DNA of 64,000 nt from contig NZ_CP015423.1 in NCBI RefSeq assembly GCF_001719045.1, positions 1,302,001 to 1,366,000 on the forward strand, in the 5' to 3' direction. The stretch comes from Paenibacillus polymyxa (GTDB taxonomy: Bacteria > Bacillota > Bacilli > Paenibacillales > Paenibacillaceae). Both the position numbers and the translations under genes were made by a program. This document shows positions 18,237 through 27,474 of this stretch, piece by piece. Numbering within the stretch: position 1 is the stretch's first letter; the number at the start of each line of letters is the position of its first letter. The notes beneath the pieces are model-generated. The model worked only from the letters and a program-made list of their open reading frames with translations, had not been told where the DNA came from and made no database searches.

Positions 18237-19894
18237 GACTTCTCCTTTGGTATGTCAAAATAAACTTCGGTGCCCGGCTCATGCTTTAGAATAATAACTC
18301 CCTCGCCGTACATAAGCTTGAGCCGTCTGTGCACATTGTACAAGCCGATCTGTTTAGCCGGAACCCGATCATGATAGAGGTTATCCACAACATCATCCCG
18401 TATACCTACCCCGGTATCCGCCACAGAAATACGCACCTTTTCTCCACGATCCTTTACAGAAATAGTTACTGTACCTGACCCCTTTTTCTTGAGGATTCCG
18501 TGATTAATCGCATTCTCAACCAGGGGCTGGATAATAAGACTTGGAATACGCACAGACACCTCATCCATTACATATTCTACCTGAAGCCGGTTGCCGAAGC
18601 GTGCTTTCTCAATTTCCACGTAATCAGACACCTGCTGAAGCTCTTTATGAATTTCGATCAAATCATCATTCAGTTCCAAATTATAGCGCAGGTAGCCCGA
18701 TAAATTAATGATCAGCTCTCGTGCCTTATCCGGCTTGGTGCGTGTCGTAGAGGCAATGGCGTTCAGCGCGTTAAACAGAAAATGGGGATTAATTTTCGTT
18801 TGGAGCGCCTTTAGCTCGGCTTTATTCGCCGCTTCCTTAATTTGCTCCACACGCGACACTTCCATTAACGTGGAAATGATTTGAGACAAGCCAATCGCCA
18901 TCGTCTGCAACGGATACGTGATTTTATAAGCTTTGCGATAATAAATCTTCAAGGTTCCAGTTACTTCTCCCCGCTCCTCTAACGGGATAATGAGCAAAGA
19001 CTGGATTTGGGGTGTTTTATCGTCTGCAATATGGTTGCGGATCGTGATTTTACCGCTGCGGATCGTCGATTTAGTCACATCGCTAATAATCTCATCTCCG
19101 ATGTGATAACGCTCTTCCCCAAAACCGACATAGGCCAGCACATCTCTGGTATCGGTAATCGCTACCGCGTCTGCCTTGATATCTTCTTTTATGATCGAAC
19201 AAATGGTATGCAAGGATTCCGCATTAATGGAGCGAAAATAAGGCAACGTCTTATTGGCAATATCCAGTGCCAGCTTGGCCTGTCTGGCCGCGATATTCTC
19301 CTTTTCCCCCTCCACACTCTGGATCAACAGAACGATTAAACCGATACTGACTTCTCCGATAATCATAGGTAGACCGATCTTGGAAACGATGTCCACACCA
19401 AGGCCATGGGGTTGTGCCATCACCAGAATGAGCAGCATCGTCAACGCTTCACAGACCATACCTGCGGCGATACCGACCAGCCATCTCTTGGAACGATTAA
19501 CCCGGCGACCGATATATCCTGACACCACACCTGCCAGAATACTTGTAATCAGACACGGAATCGAGGTCACTCCCCCGATATCAATTAGATAACGATGGAT
19601 ACCTGATACAATACCTGTAACGATCCCAACCCAGGGTCCAAACAAAATACCGCCCGCCATAATTGCAATGATTCGAACGTTAACCAGCGAACCTTCGACT
19701 TCAATCCCGGTGTACGTACCGAACAGTGCAAACATGCAAAAAATCAACGTTAGTAAGGTTAGCTCTGCCGGGGAATGACTGTTCTTTTGCAAGGTTTCCT
19801 TAAATCGTGGGATACGTGTAATAAAAAACAAACAAATCAGTAACAACGCTGCGCGCTCAAATAGCTGCATCAGCATTTCCAACAAGGCGTTCAC
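18233..19894 (-). CDS. LytS-family sensor histidine kinase (YpdA-like)
   Basis: 553 residues from GTG 19894, which has GGAGG 7 bases upstream; an upstream TTG at 19909 overlaps the ribosome site. The N-terminal 190 residues carry six membrane helices of the 5TM-5TMR_LYT type ([20 protein letters not shown] is characteristic). A GAF-like domain occupies about 205-345, then a His_kinase domain with the phospho-acceptor [10 protein letters not shown] near 370 and HATPase motifs [10 protein letters not shown] and DTGVGI. LytS-type kinases in E. coli (YpdA, BtsS) and Bacillus (LytS) respond to pyruvate, which makes pyruvate or a related acid the most likely cue (family knowledge plus inference). 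It overlaps the regulator gene by 4 bases. Confidence 0.92.
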   Translation of the reverse strand: MNALLEMLMQLFERAALLLICLFFITRIPRFKETLQKNSHSPAELTLLTLIFCMFALFGTYTGIEVEGSLVNVRIIAIMAGGILFGPWVGIVTGIVSGIHRYLIDIGGVTSIPCLITSILAGVVSGYIGRRVNRSKRWLVGIAAGMVCEALTMLLILVMAQPHGLGVDIVSKIGLPMIIGEVSIGLIVLLIQSVEGEKENIAARQAKLALDIANKTLPYFRSINAESLHTICSIIKEDIKADAVAITDTRDVLAYVGFGEERYHIGDEIISDVTKSTIRSGKITIRNHIADDKTPQIQSLLIIPLEERGEVTGTLKIYYRKAYKITYPLQTMAIGLSQIISTLMEVSRVEQIKEAANKAELKALQTKINPHFLFNALNAIASTTRTKPDKARELIINLSGYLRYNLELNDDLIEIHKELQQVSDYVEIEKARFGNRLQVEYVMDEVSVRIPSLIIQPLVENAINHGILKKKGSGTVTISVKDRGEKVRISVADTGVGIRDDVVDNLYHDRVPAKQIGLYNVHRRLKLMYGEGVIILKHEPGTEVYFDIPKEKS

Positions 19895-19939
19895 CTGCGT
19901 TCCTCCCAAATAAAATCGGATATGCCTACATAGGTTATG

Positions 19940-20188
19940 TTATCGTGTACGTCGTTCATATACACCATACCCAAGTATCATCAAGCCACATACGAATAAA
20001 ATAATAACAAATATATTGTCAACAAAACTCGGCATATCAGGTTCTGACATAGAGATGCCCGAACTATTTAATTTAACAGGTACGGAATTCGCAGCCCATT
20101 GAATGACCGATATAAAGCGCTCCATCGTATAAATCACTCCGCTACCCAATAGGCTCAACACGCCGATCAACAAATATTTAAGCTCCAT
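19940..20188 (-). CDS. Small two-helix membrane protein leading the LytS operon
   Basis: 82 residues with two hydrophobic helices: LKYLLIGVLSLLGSGVIYTM at 3-22 and NIFVIILFVCGLMILGYGVY at 58-77, joined by a polar loop of about 35 residues. There is no recognised family. Ribosome site GGGGG lies about 11-13 bases before ATG 20188. It is 45 bases upstream of the sensor kinase gene on the same strand with no terminator between, while a terminator at 20305-20345 separates it from the chemoreceptor gene. It may modulate the sensor kinase (inference from position only). Confidence 0.65.
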   Translation of the reverse strand: MELKYLLIGVLSLLGSGVIYTMERFISVIQWAANSVPVKLNSSGISMSEPDMPSFVDNIFVIILFVCGLMILGYGVYERRTR

Positions 20189-20304
20189 AAGAATTTATTC
20201 CCCCTTAATTACAAAGCATTTAAACTGCCACAAATTATACCATCAACTTCCATCTAATTATAGCTTCTAGAAATCCCCTCTTCATTTCCCTTCTTCAAAC
20301 GCAG

Positions 20305-20345
20305 TAAAAAACCGGAGAGTACCGCTTGATAGCGATACTCCCCGG
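20305..20345 (-). terminator. Terminator after the chemoreceptor gene
   Basis: CCGG-GAGTA-CGCT pairs with AGCG-TACTC-CCGG around a TGAT loop (20312-20345); on the minus strand a T tract (20305-20311) follows. Confidence 0.8.
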
Positions 20346-20374
20346 ATCTCTAGTCCGATAAAGAAGCATTTCTG

Positions 20375-21871
20375 TTATTTGCTTTTGCTGATTTCGGTAG
20401 GAATGTTGTCCTCCTTCTGATCATGTACCAGTTCTTTTAACTGGATAATCAACGTCTCCAGCTCATTAAATCCGGTCACCATATTGGAGGTTATATTCAG
20501 TTGCTCCTCTACTCCAGCCAAAATTTGCTCTGACGCTGCACTCGCTTGTTCTGTAACGCTTGAAAACTCCTCCATCTCTTGAACGACCTGAGATGAGAAT
20601 TGCTGCATACTATTCGTACTGGCTTCCACCTCCACGGCCTGCAGCAGCACTTTATTGGCATTTTGCAGGATATCCTCCAGTACAATTTCGGTCGAATGGG
20701 CCGATTCCATACTCTGCTGTAGTCTTTGCTGTCCCAAGTCAAATTGGCTTACGACAGAATCCATCTGAGTTCTCAGTTGGGTCAAAATACCTTCCATTGC
20801 CACCGAGGTATTCCCTACCATTTCAGCCAAATTACGCACTTCGCCAGCCACGATGGCAAATCCTTTTCCATGCTCTCCCGCTCTGGCGGCCTCAATGGAT
20901 GCATTCAAGGACAGCAAATTAGTTTGTTTCGAGATTTGAGTAATATCTTTGAGCATGGCAGACATATTATCACTTTGTGTTTTAAACTCGTCCAATTCTT
21001 CTTTGGTACGACTCATAACCAGACCCAAATCCTTAATTTGAGACGTTAATGCAAGCAGTTGATTGCTCCCTCTGCTCCCGGCACTTTTCGTATCTTCGGA
21101 GAGCTGCTTCAATTCTCGGGAATGATCGGCAACCTCGCGCACGTGCTGGTCAGACTGAGCCAAGTTATCCGTTACCTCAGTGATATTCGAAGCTTGCATT
21201 TCTACCCCTTTGGCAACCTCCTGAAACCCGATGGCGACTTCATTCGTCACGCTGCCGGTAGCATCCACTTGATTCCTGAATCGTTCTGTGAAGCTATGCA
21301 ATCCAGCTACAGCCTGTCTCACTTGTTCAAACAAAAATTCAATACGTTGCCTTGTGGCATCCATATCTTTATTTTGCTCTTCCGTTTTCTTAAACTGCTT
21401 TTGATTTAACACCGATACCACTAACAATAGCAAACCAATCAGTAAAACAATAATAAACTCGTGTATATAACGCAAAGGACCGGTAACCGGGGGAGTTGCT
21501 GGCGTACCGATGGTAATTTGTATAAAAATATTACACAGATTTAAGACCATTGTTATCAAAAAGTATCGGTAAGATGGGTAGAGCAACAACAATGAGCAAA
21601 TAAAGATCGTAGTCACTGCCTCCACGCTAGATAAGTTCACAAATATACATATTAATACGCTATATAACGTAATAATCCAAGGAATAAGGCGGATTCCTTT
21701 CTTTTTCATATTCAGAATCGTCAACACTGCGGCGACTACAAATCCTACACCACTAGACACCCACACCGATGGATTAGATAATGCCGGGATGGTGCTGCTC
21801 AAGGTCATAATCCAAAAAATAATGATCACCAATTTGTTTCTTTGCCACAACAATTCATTTGTTCTGTCCAT
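20375..21871 (-). CDS. Methyl-accepting chemotaxis protein with multi-helix membrane sensor
   Basis: 498 residues. Residues 15-150 contain five to six membrane helices with very short loops, so the signal is probably sensed inside or near the membrane rather than by an outside domain. No HAMP domain is visible; a short coiled linker leads to the cytoplasmic signalling domain (about 180-480). The hairpin tip that binds CheA/CheW is clear: [20 protein letters not shown] followed by [16 protein letters not shown] near 320-350. Glu/Gln-rich heptads on either side are probable methylation sites. The start is ATG 21871 with AAGGAG 13 bases upstream. It is a single-gene unit: a terminator follows and the L25 gene precedes by 285 bases. 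Confidence 0.9.
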   Translation of the reverse strand: MDRTNELLWQRNKLVIIIFWIMTLSSTIPALSNPSVWVSSGVGFVVAAVLTILNMKKKGIRLIPWIITLYSVLICIFVNLSSVEAVTTIFICSLLLLYPSYRYFLITMVLNLCNIFIQITIGTPATPPVTGPLRYIHEFIIVLLIGLLLLVVSVLNQKQFKKTEEQNKDMDATRQRIEFLFEQVRQAVAGLHSFTERFRNQVDATGSVTNEVAIGFQEVAKGVEMQASNITEVTDNLAQSDQHVREVADHSRELKQLSEDTKSAGSRGSNQLLALTSQIKDLGLVMSRTKEELDEFKTQSDNMSAMLKDITQISKQTNLLSLNASIEAARAGEHGKGFAIVAGEVRNLAEMVGNTSVAMEGILTQLRTQMDSVVSQFDLGQQRLQQSMESAHSTEIVLEDILQNANKVLLQAVEVEASTNSMQQFSSQVVQEMEEFSSVTEQASAASEQILAGVEEQLNITSNMVTGFNELETLIIQLKELVHDQKEDNIPTEISKSK

Positions 21872-22065
21872 GATTGTGTACGCGCTCCTTAGATATATAT
21901 TAGGTATTTATAAAATAAATATGTAAATGCCATACTATATATATCGTCATATCAGAACGCGTATTGAATGAAAATCGTACGAACACCACATTCCCTTTTA
22001 AACACCAAATCACAACAGGACAACTTTTTAAAGAGAAAGAGTATGTAAGTGTAAATAAATGAATG

Positions 22066-22098
22066 CAAAAAATCGCCCCCTAGCAGGGAGCGATTTTG
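22066..22098 (-). terminator. Terminator after the L25 gene
   Basis: AAAATCGC-TCCC and GGGG-GCGATTTT pair on the minus strand and the hairpin runs into TTTTTTGC. Confidence 0.8.
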
Positions 22099-22155
22099 AA
22101 TACCTTTTTGATGATCTTCTGCAATTGAAAAAGATTCATAAACCAACTGAAAACA

Positions 22156-22797
22156 TTAGGATTCCTTGTTTTCGGAAGCCTCTTCAGTGCCTTCAGTTGC
22201 CGCTGCATCACCTTCCACAGCAGCATTTTCTACTTCAACTGCACGCGGAACGATAATAGAAGCAAGCAGTTCTTCTTCAGGGACGTGCAGTGTTACTCCT
22301 TTAGGGAGCTTCAAGTCGCTAGCGCTCAGCTTGTCGCCAACATCCAGTGCGGATACATCCACTTCAATGGTAGATGGTAAATCAGCAGGAAGGCCTTCGA
22401 CTTCAACTTCCGTTTCCTGAACTTGCAGAATACCGCCTGTTTTTGTACCTACAGGTGTACCCTGATAATCAATAGAAACACGCACGCGAAGCGGTTTGTT
22501 TTTGGCAATTTTCAAAAAATCGGCATGCAGCCATTGGTTGTCACGCTGTTGATAATCTTTAATAATAACCGGAATGGTTTCTCCACCCTCTACAGTGAGG
22601 TTGAACACCTCTGAACGTCCGGTTTTGACTACTTTATTAAATTCCTTGGCATCGACATGTACAGGGGTTCCTTCAAGCTCAGAGCCGTAAACCACAGCTG
22701 GAATCCGTCCTTTTAACCTCAATTCACGAATAGCCGAACCCTTCTTCTCTGTTCTCGGCTGGGCGGTCAGTTGAATACTTCCTCCATTAGAACTCAT
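22156..22797 (-). CDS. ctc: 50S ribosomal protein L25 / general stress protein Ctc
   Basis: 213 residues from ATG 22797, with GGAGG 9 bases upstream; the open frame also allows a TTG three codons earlier. The N-terminal 95 residues are the L25 5S-rRNA-binding domain (RELRLKGRIPAVVYGSELEG), and the rest is the long TL5/Ctc C-terminal domain (GTPVGTKTGGILQVQETEVE, then VDVSALDVGDKLSASDL). It ends in an acidic, Ala/Glu-rich tail. It binds 5S rRNA in the large subunit; in Bacillus the Ctc form is stress induced. Transcribed as a single gene with its own terminator. Confidence 0.93.
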   Translation of the reverse strand: MSSNGGSIQLTAQPRTEKKGSAIRELRLKGRIPAVVYGSELEGTPVHVDAKEFNKVVKTGRSEVFNLTVEGGETIPVIIKDYQQRDNQWLHADFLKIAKNKPLRVRVSIDYQGTPVGTKTGGILQVQETEVEVEGLPADLPSTIEVDVSALDVGDKLSASDLKLPKGVTLHVPEEELLASIIVPRAVEVENAAVEGDAAATEGTEEASENKES

Positions 22798-22958
22798 GAT
22801 ATACAACCTCCTTCAGGTTACCTTACAAATGATTTTCCTCCAAGAATCTTGCCTGTTTACCAGTCGTACTACAGGATATAAGCCAGCAAGCTGGCAAAAC
22901 TAAACAAGTCCATAATTCTATTTTACCCCTTTTTTCTGAAACTGACACACGTTTACAT

Positions 22959-22997
22959 AAAAAAATAGCATTTCTCGAAATAATCGAAAAATGCTAC
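22959..22997 (-). terminator. Terminator after the pullulanase gene
   Basis: TAGCATTT (22966-22973) pairs with AAATGCTA (22989-22996), with TCGA arms inside; on the minus strand seven Ts follow (22959-22965). Confidence 0.8.
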
Positions 22998-23028
22998 TTT
23001 CGTATATATAGCGACCAAGCATACAAGT

Positions 23029-25563
23029 CTATCCGGCCCGATTATCATTTACCAGTAGCAAATATTCTTCTCTGCCACTATGAATCAATACCTGCATCAC
23101 AGACTGGTTCAGGTTTATATCAATATAGCGATCTGCCTCAACATCCTTGGCATCCCAGTGATTAAGCCGGACAATGTAGCCAATTCGCTGTATATCAGGA
23201 GACACCTGAATACGCGCTATTGCACGACCGTCATCCAAATCACGAAATTCAACATGTCCGTCGCGGTGCCCAGTTCCCCATACCCATACGTTCCAGCCAG
23301 TGTATTGCCGATCTGCACGCTCGTATATCAGTTCAATCGTGCGAAATGGAGCGACTTCCCTATCGTTTCCAAGCTGCACATCTGTCAACGTCATAGCTGT
23401 ACCTGCAATTTCTTGATCTGTTCCCTCATCCGAGTCTTCCAATTCGTTCTCCGCCTGACGATTAACCTGATCTTGTTCAGTCAAAAAGGAGACTCGTGCA
23501 GGTTCTTCCTGATCATATAACACCATCATCGACCAGCGCGATACAGTCACACGATGGCCTACCACTTCATACCGTGTCTCATTACCAGCCCCGTGTGCGT
23601 CCACGACCACATGCCAACGATCCGATTCCGCAGGCAATAATATCGTTTGCTCTGTATCCGAGCCGTTATAAATCACCACAATATGATTCCAGGCATCGCC
23701 GTTAGCATGGTGCCTCAAAGCAAAAGCCACCACATGCCCATTGCTTTGCAGCACTTCCATATGCTGCTCCACCAGCTCACGATGGTCCATTCGGAATGCC
23801 GGGTGGTTGCGCCGCAAAGCAATTAAACCTTGGTAGTAATCAAACACTGGGCGAAACCTCGCCTTGTTATGCCAATGGATGGCATTCACCACATCTGGGC
23901 TTCGGTAGCTATTATGGTCTCCATATTTGGAGCGCAGCAGTTCATCCCCTGCATGAATAAAAGGAATGCCTTGCGATGTGAGTACCATACCGTTAGCCAA
24001 CAGGGACTTGCGTACGGTTTCGTTCTCTAGCAAGTTATCTTCATCCAGTTCCCAATACGGGTCTGCTTCGGCAACAGCTTGTTCCGGTGTCCTCCCATCC
24101 TGTGGCTTCCCCTGCTCCCATTGTGGAAAACGACAGTGCTCCCGCAAATGTCTTACTGTCAAAATTTTATCCCACAGATTGAGATTATCGTGGGCAGTTA
24201 CATAATTGACGGTCTCCGATGGCTGAGCTGTGAAATCATGAATAGCCCCAAAAGTACCTTTGAGCACCTGCTCCTCCTGATGTTCTGCCCCCGTGGCAAA
24301 CCCGCTCCCAGTACCGTCGCTATCTCCCTTAATAGCAGAACGGTAGTTGTCGTTAAAAACGGCAAAGCCTTTGTCGCGTTGCGTTCCTTTTAGCGTAAGC
24401 AAGGGTTGCGGAGATTCTCCTCCCGTCCAAGGCTCACCATAGATCAGCAGATCGGGACGCACTTCAGAGCGAAGCTCCTGGGTAAGCTGCTCTACGGTCG
24501 GTGTATCAATCAGCCCCATCAGATCAAATCGAAAGCCGTCTATATGATATTCCTCTGCCCAATAGCGTAGTGAATCCTTGATATACTTGCGCACCATCGG
24601 ACGTTCGGTTGCCACCTCATTACCTACACCTGATCCATTGGTGAGCTGCCCTTGCTCATCCGTGCGGTAATAATATCCAGGTACAACAGGCTCAAATGGC
24701 CCCTTTTCCACCGAATAAGTATGGTTGTACACGACGTCCATAATGACACCGATGCCGACAGTATGCAAAGACTGTACCAGCAGTTTCAGCTCTCGTATGC
24801 GTGTCTCCGGATCAGCCGGATTGGAAGAATAAGACCCCTCCGGCACATTATAATGTTGCGGATCATAGCCCCAGTTATATTCAGTTTCTAATTCTGCAAA
24901 GTCATTCACCGTATGAAAATCAGCCACTGGAAGCAAATGAACATGTGTAATGCCCAGCTCCAGCAGATGATCCAGCCCGATGCTGTTCCCCTCAGTATCC
25001 TTCAATCCCGTATACGTAAAGGCCTCAAACCGTCCCTGAGCAGCAGATAAGTCTTTTTTCCCCGTATTAAAATGGGTATCCATCGAAAAATCACGCACAT
25101 GAAGCTCATAGAGAATGGCATCTGTCGGCCGCTTAAGGGTAGGCCCCGCATCCAATTCCCATCCGTCCGGGTTGGTTTGAGCCAAATCAATGATCGCTGT
25201 ACGCTGCCCGTTGGCTGATACCCCTGTGGCATATGGATCGGCAGCATAATGAATGGTGTTGTCCGCCCACTCCAGCCTGTACATGTAATAATATTTGTTC
25301 CAGTCCCCTTCCAGCTCTATAGACCATACACCTTGATCACCACGGCTCATGAGAAATTCCTGACCACCGCTGTGCTCCTGAACGTTCCCCTCCTGATCGT
25401 ACACCCCCGCATCGTTATACAACGCTATATGGACCTGCTGCGCAGTCGGTGCCCATACCTTGAACTTGCTGCCCGCAGGCGTATAAGTAAGACCCAAATC
25501 ATAGCCTTCATATATGGGATATGTTGTGTGCTCAAGCTCATTGAGCTGATTGAAATCTGACAT
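23029..25563 (-). CDS. pulA: Type I pullulanase (GH13), intracellular
   Basis: 844 residues, no signal peptide, so it works on alpha-1,6 branches of glycogen- or maltodextrin-type substrates in the cytoplasm. An N-terminal CBM48-type beta domain (FKVWAPTAQQVHIALYN) at about 30-125 precedes the GH13 barrel. The type I pullulanase signature YNWGYDP is near 228, with the GH13 motifs DVVYNHT, GFRFDLMGLID (nucleophile Asp), GEPW (acid Glu) and VTAHDN. After the usual C-terminal domain there is a further section of about 135 residues from residue 710, ending near LLLVNDNRAG. It starts with an acidic linker (QAENELEDSDEGTDQEI) and resembles a starch-binding or pullulanase-associated domain. The ribosome site is weak. 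The gene stands alone. Confidence 0.92.
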   Translation of the reverse strand: MSDFNQLNELEHTTYPIYEGYDLGLTYTPAGSKFKVWAPTAQQVHIALYNDAGVYDQEGNVQEHSGGQEFLMSRGDQGVWSIELEGDWNKYYYMYRLEWADNTIHYAADPYATGVSANGQRTAIIDLAQTNPDGWELDAGPTLKRPTDAILYELHVRDFSMDTHFNTGKKDLSAAQGRFEAFTYTGLKDTEGNSIGLDHLLELGITHVHLLPVADFHTVNDFAELETEYNWGYDPQHYNVPEGSYSSNPADPETRIRELKLLVQSLHTVGIGVIMDVVYNHTYSVEKGPFEPVVPGYYYRTDEQGQLTNGSGVGNEVATERPMVRKYIKDSLRYWAEEYHIDGFRFDLMGLIDTPTVEQLTQELRSEVRPDLLIYGEPWTGGESPQPLLTLKGTQRDKGFAVFNDNYRSAIKGDSDGTGSGFATGAEHQEEQVLKGTFGAIHDFTAQPSETVNYVTAHDNLNLWDKILTVRHLREHCRFPQWEQGKPQDGRTPEQAVAEADPYWELDEDNLLENETVRKSLLANGMVLTSQGIPFIHAGDELLRSKYGDHNSYRSPDVVNAIHWHNKARFRPVFDYYQGLIALRRNHPAFRMDHRELVEQHMEVLQSNGHVVAFALRHHANGDAWNHIVVIYNGSDTEQTILLPAESDRWHVVVDAHGAGNETRYEVVGHRVTVSRWSMMVLYDQEEPARVSFLTEQDQVNRQAENELEDSDEGTDQEIAGTAMTLTDVQLGNDREVAPFRTIELIYERADRQYTGWNVWVWGTGHRDGHVEFRDLDDGRAIARIQVSPDIQRIGYIVRLNHWDAKDVEADRYIDINLNQSVMQVLIHSGREEYLLLVNDNRAG

Positions 25564-25818
25564 TCCTGTTCACCACCCATTTCTGTACATCGGCTTACAG
25601 CCTCTGTTCATCCATCATTTATGATGTTTATGACTTGTCAATATACCTCAGGATTTTGTGAAATCTTCACCTAATAGGCTATCAAAATAAGACAAGTTTG
25701 AAAAGCTGGATGATTTAAATAAGGATGACGCTTCCATTTCAACGCACACTCCATTTTATGACAAAACTATGAACAGGCTACAGCTTTTGCCCTTAAGGTA
25801 TAACAATAGTTAGAAAAG

Positions 25819-27474
25819 TCAGGACAATCTACGGTTATCCATTTCAAAAATATCGTCTGCAATCCGCATGGTAGAACTTCGGTGCGAAACAAGGACAATC
25901 GTTTTATCTTGCTGCTGTTCCTTTAACGATTTTAAAATAATTGCCTCGTTCAGGCTGTCCAAATTGCTGGTAGGCTCGTCGAGCAGTAAGAGAGGCGCAT
26001 TATGGACAAAGGCTCTGGCCAGTCCCAAGCGTTGACGTTCTCCACCGGACAGCCTGTCCCCCAATTCTCCAACTCGGCTGTCATACCCTTGAGGCAAGGT
26101 CATAATAAAATCGTGCACGGATGCCTTACGTGCTGCTTCCACCACCTGCTCATGTGTAGCATCAGGCTTTCCGATTTTGATATTAGCTGCAATTGAATCA
26201 TCAAACAGGAACGTATGCTGGTCTACATAGCTCTGTAAGCCTCTCAAATGTCGGGTCCCAATTTCCTTCAAATCGTGTCCGGATAGCAAAATTTCACCTT
26301 GCTGCGGGTCCCTAAATCGCATCAGCAACTTTAGCAGTGTAGACTTGCCAGAGCCGCTTTTACCCTGAATGCCTAAAATCCGCTTATGCGGTATCGTAAG
26401 ACTTACATCATTCAGCACCGTTTGACCATCGTATGCAAAAGTCACCTTGTCTACTCGTGCCCCAGTAAAGGCAACACTCATCCCTTCGATATTTTCCTCA
26501 ACCTCCGGGGTTTCCTCCAATAGACTCAACACTCGTTCCCCGCTCGCCAGCGTTTGAAGCAAATTGTTGGACAAGTTGCTCAGTGCGACGACCGGACCAA
26601 ATGAACTAAACAGTGCAATGACAGAAATTAGCATACCTGTAAAGTCAACCTGACCATTAGACATACCGTACAATCCAGCCAGCAGCATCAAGAATGAGAA
26701 TCCAACTACAGCCGCATCTGTGATCGCTCTTGTGATGCCTTCATGATGCTTCAAGTCCTTCTGCTTGTCATCCAATTGATCCGTACGACGGTTAATCTCA
26801 TTCAAACGTTGTTCTCCTTGTCCATATTGCACAATTTCCTTCATCCCCCGTAAGCTGTCCAAAAAATAACTGCTCAGCTTGCCAAAGCTGCTTCGGTATT
26901 CCATCCCCTGACGTTTGACCATACGTGACGTGAATAAGGGAATAAATAAACCGACAGTTAGGTAAGCAAGCGCAGCGAGCCAGCCTAATAGAGGCTCATA
27001 AGAACCGATAAAAAATACCATGAGCAGTGAAGTGATGATGCCGATCATTACAGGCGCTATCGTATGCGCATAAAATACTTCCAGCAGCTCAATATCACTC
27101 GTAATGAGTGATATCAGATTCCCCTTGTCCTTGCCTTCCAATTTGGCTGAAGCGAGTCTGCGCAGGGCTTGAAGCACCTTGTCACGCAGTACAGCCAGTA
27201 GCTTGAAAGCGAGATAATGACCACTCATTTGCTCGCCATAACGGAATACGCCGCGCAGTACGGCAAAAACCACGATCGACGTCAGCAAAAACGACATGGT
27301 GTAGCCTGTCGTGATGCCCGTTGCTGTAAGCAGAGCAAGGGCTCCGTACACTATAATGCCAATAGCACAAATAAAACCAAGCACTCCTGTCACAATCGTG
27401 ATGAGCAGTACAGGTAAAAGAGGTTCCGCCAATACCCATAATTGGCCCATGATCCGTAATCCGTGTCTACGCAT
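25819..27474 (-). CDS. ABC exporter subunit, CydC-like (permease plus ATPase)
   Basis: 551 residues from ATG 27474, which has AAGGAGG 8 bases upstream; the frame extends seven codons further. Six membrane helices occupy residues about 15-310. The ATPase domain has Walker A GKSGSGKST, Q-loop SYVDQHTFLFD, signature LSGGERQR, Walker B LLLLDEPTS and the H-loop SHRSS. It overlaps the preceding gene by 8 bases, so the two half-transporters are coupled and probably form a heterodimer like CydDC. The substrate is not shown; CydDC exports thiols, but Fur control of this operon points to an iron-linked substrate such as haem precursors or a siderophore (inference). Confidence 0.85.
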   Translation of the reverse strand: MRRHGLRIMGQLWVLAEPLLPVLLITIVTGVLGFICAIGIIVYGALALLTATGITTGYTMSFLLTSIVVFAVLRGVFRYGEQMSGHYLAFKLLAVLRDKVLQALRRLASAKLEGKDKGNLISLITSDIELLEVFYAHTIAPVMIGIITSLLMVFFIGSYEPLLGWLAALAYLTVGLFIPLFTSRMVKRQGMEYRSSFGKLSSYFLDSLRGMKEIVQYGQGEQRLNEINRRTDQLDDKQKDLKHHEGITRAITDAAVVGFSFLMLLAGLYGMSNGQVDFTGMLISVIALFSSFGPVVALSNLSNNLLQTLASGERVLSLLEETPEVEENIEGMSVAFTGARVDKVTFAYDGQTVLNDVSLTIPHKRILGIQGKSGSGKSTLLKLLMRFRDPQQGEILLSGHDLKEIGTRHLRGLQSYVDQHTFLFDDSIAANIKIGKPDATHEQVVEAARKASVHDFIMTLPQGYDSRVGELGDRLSGGERQRLGLARAFVHNAPLLLLDEPTSNLDSLNEAIILKSLKEQQQDKTIVLVSHRSSTMRIADDIFEMDNRRLS

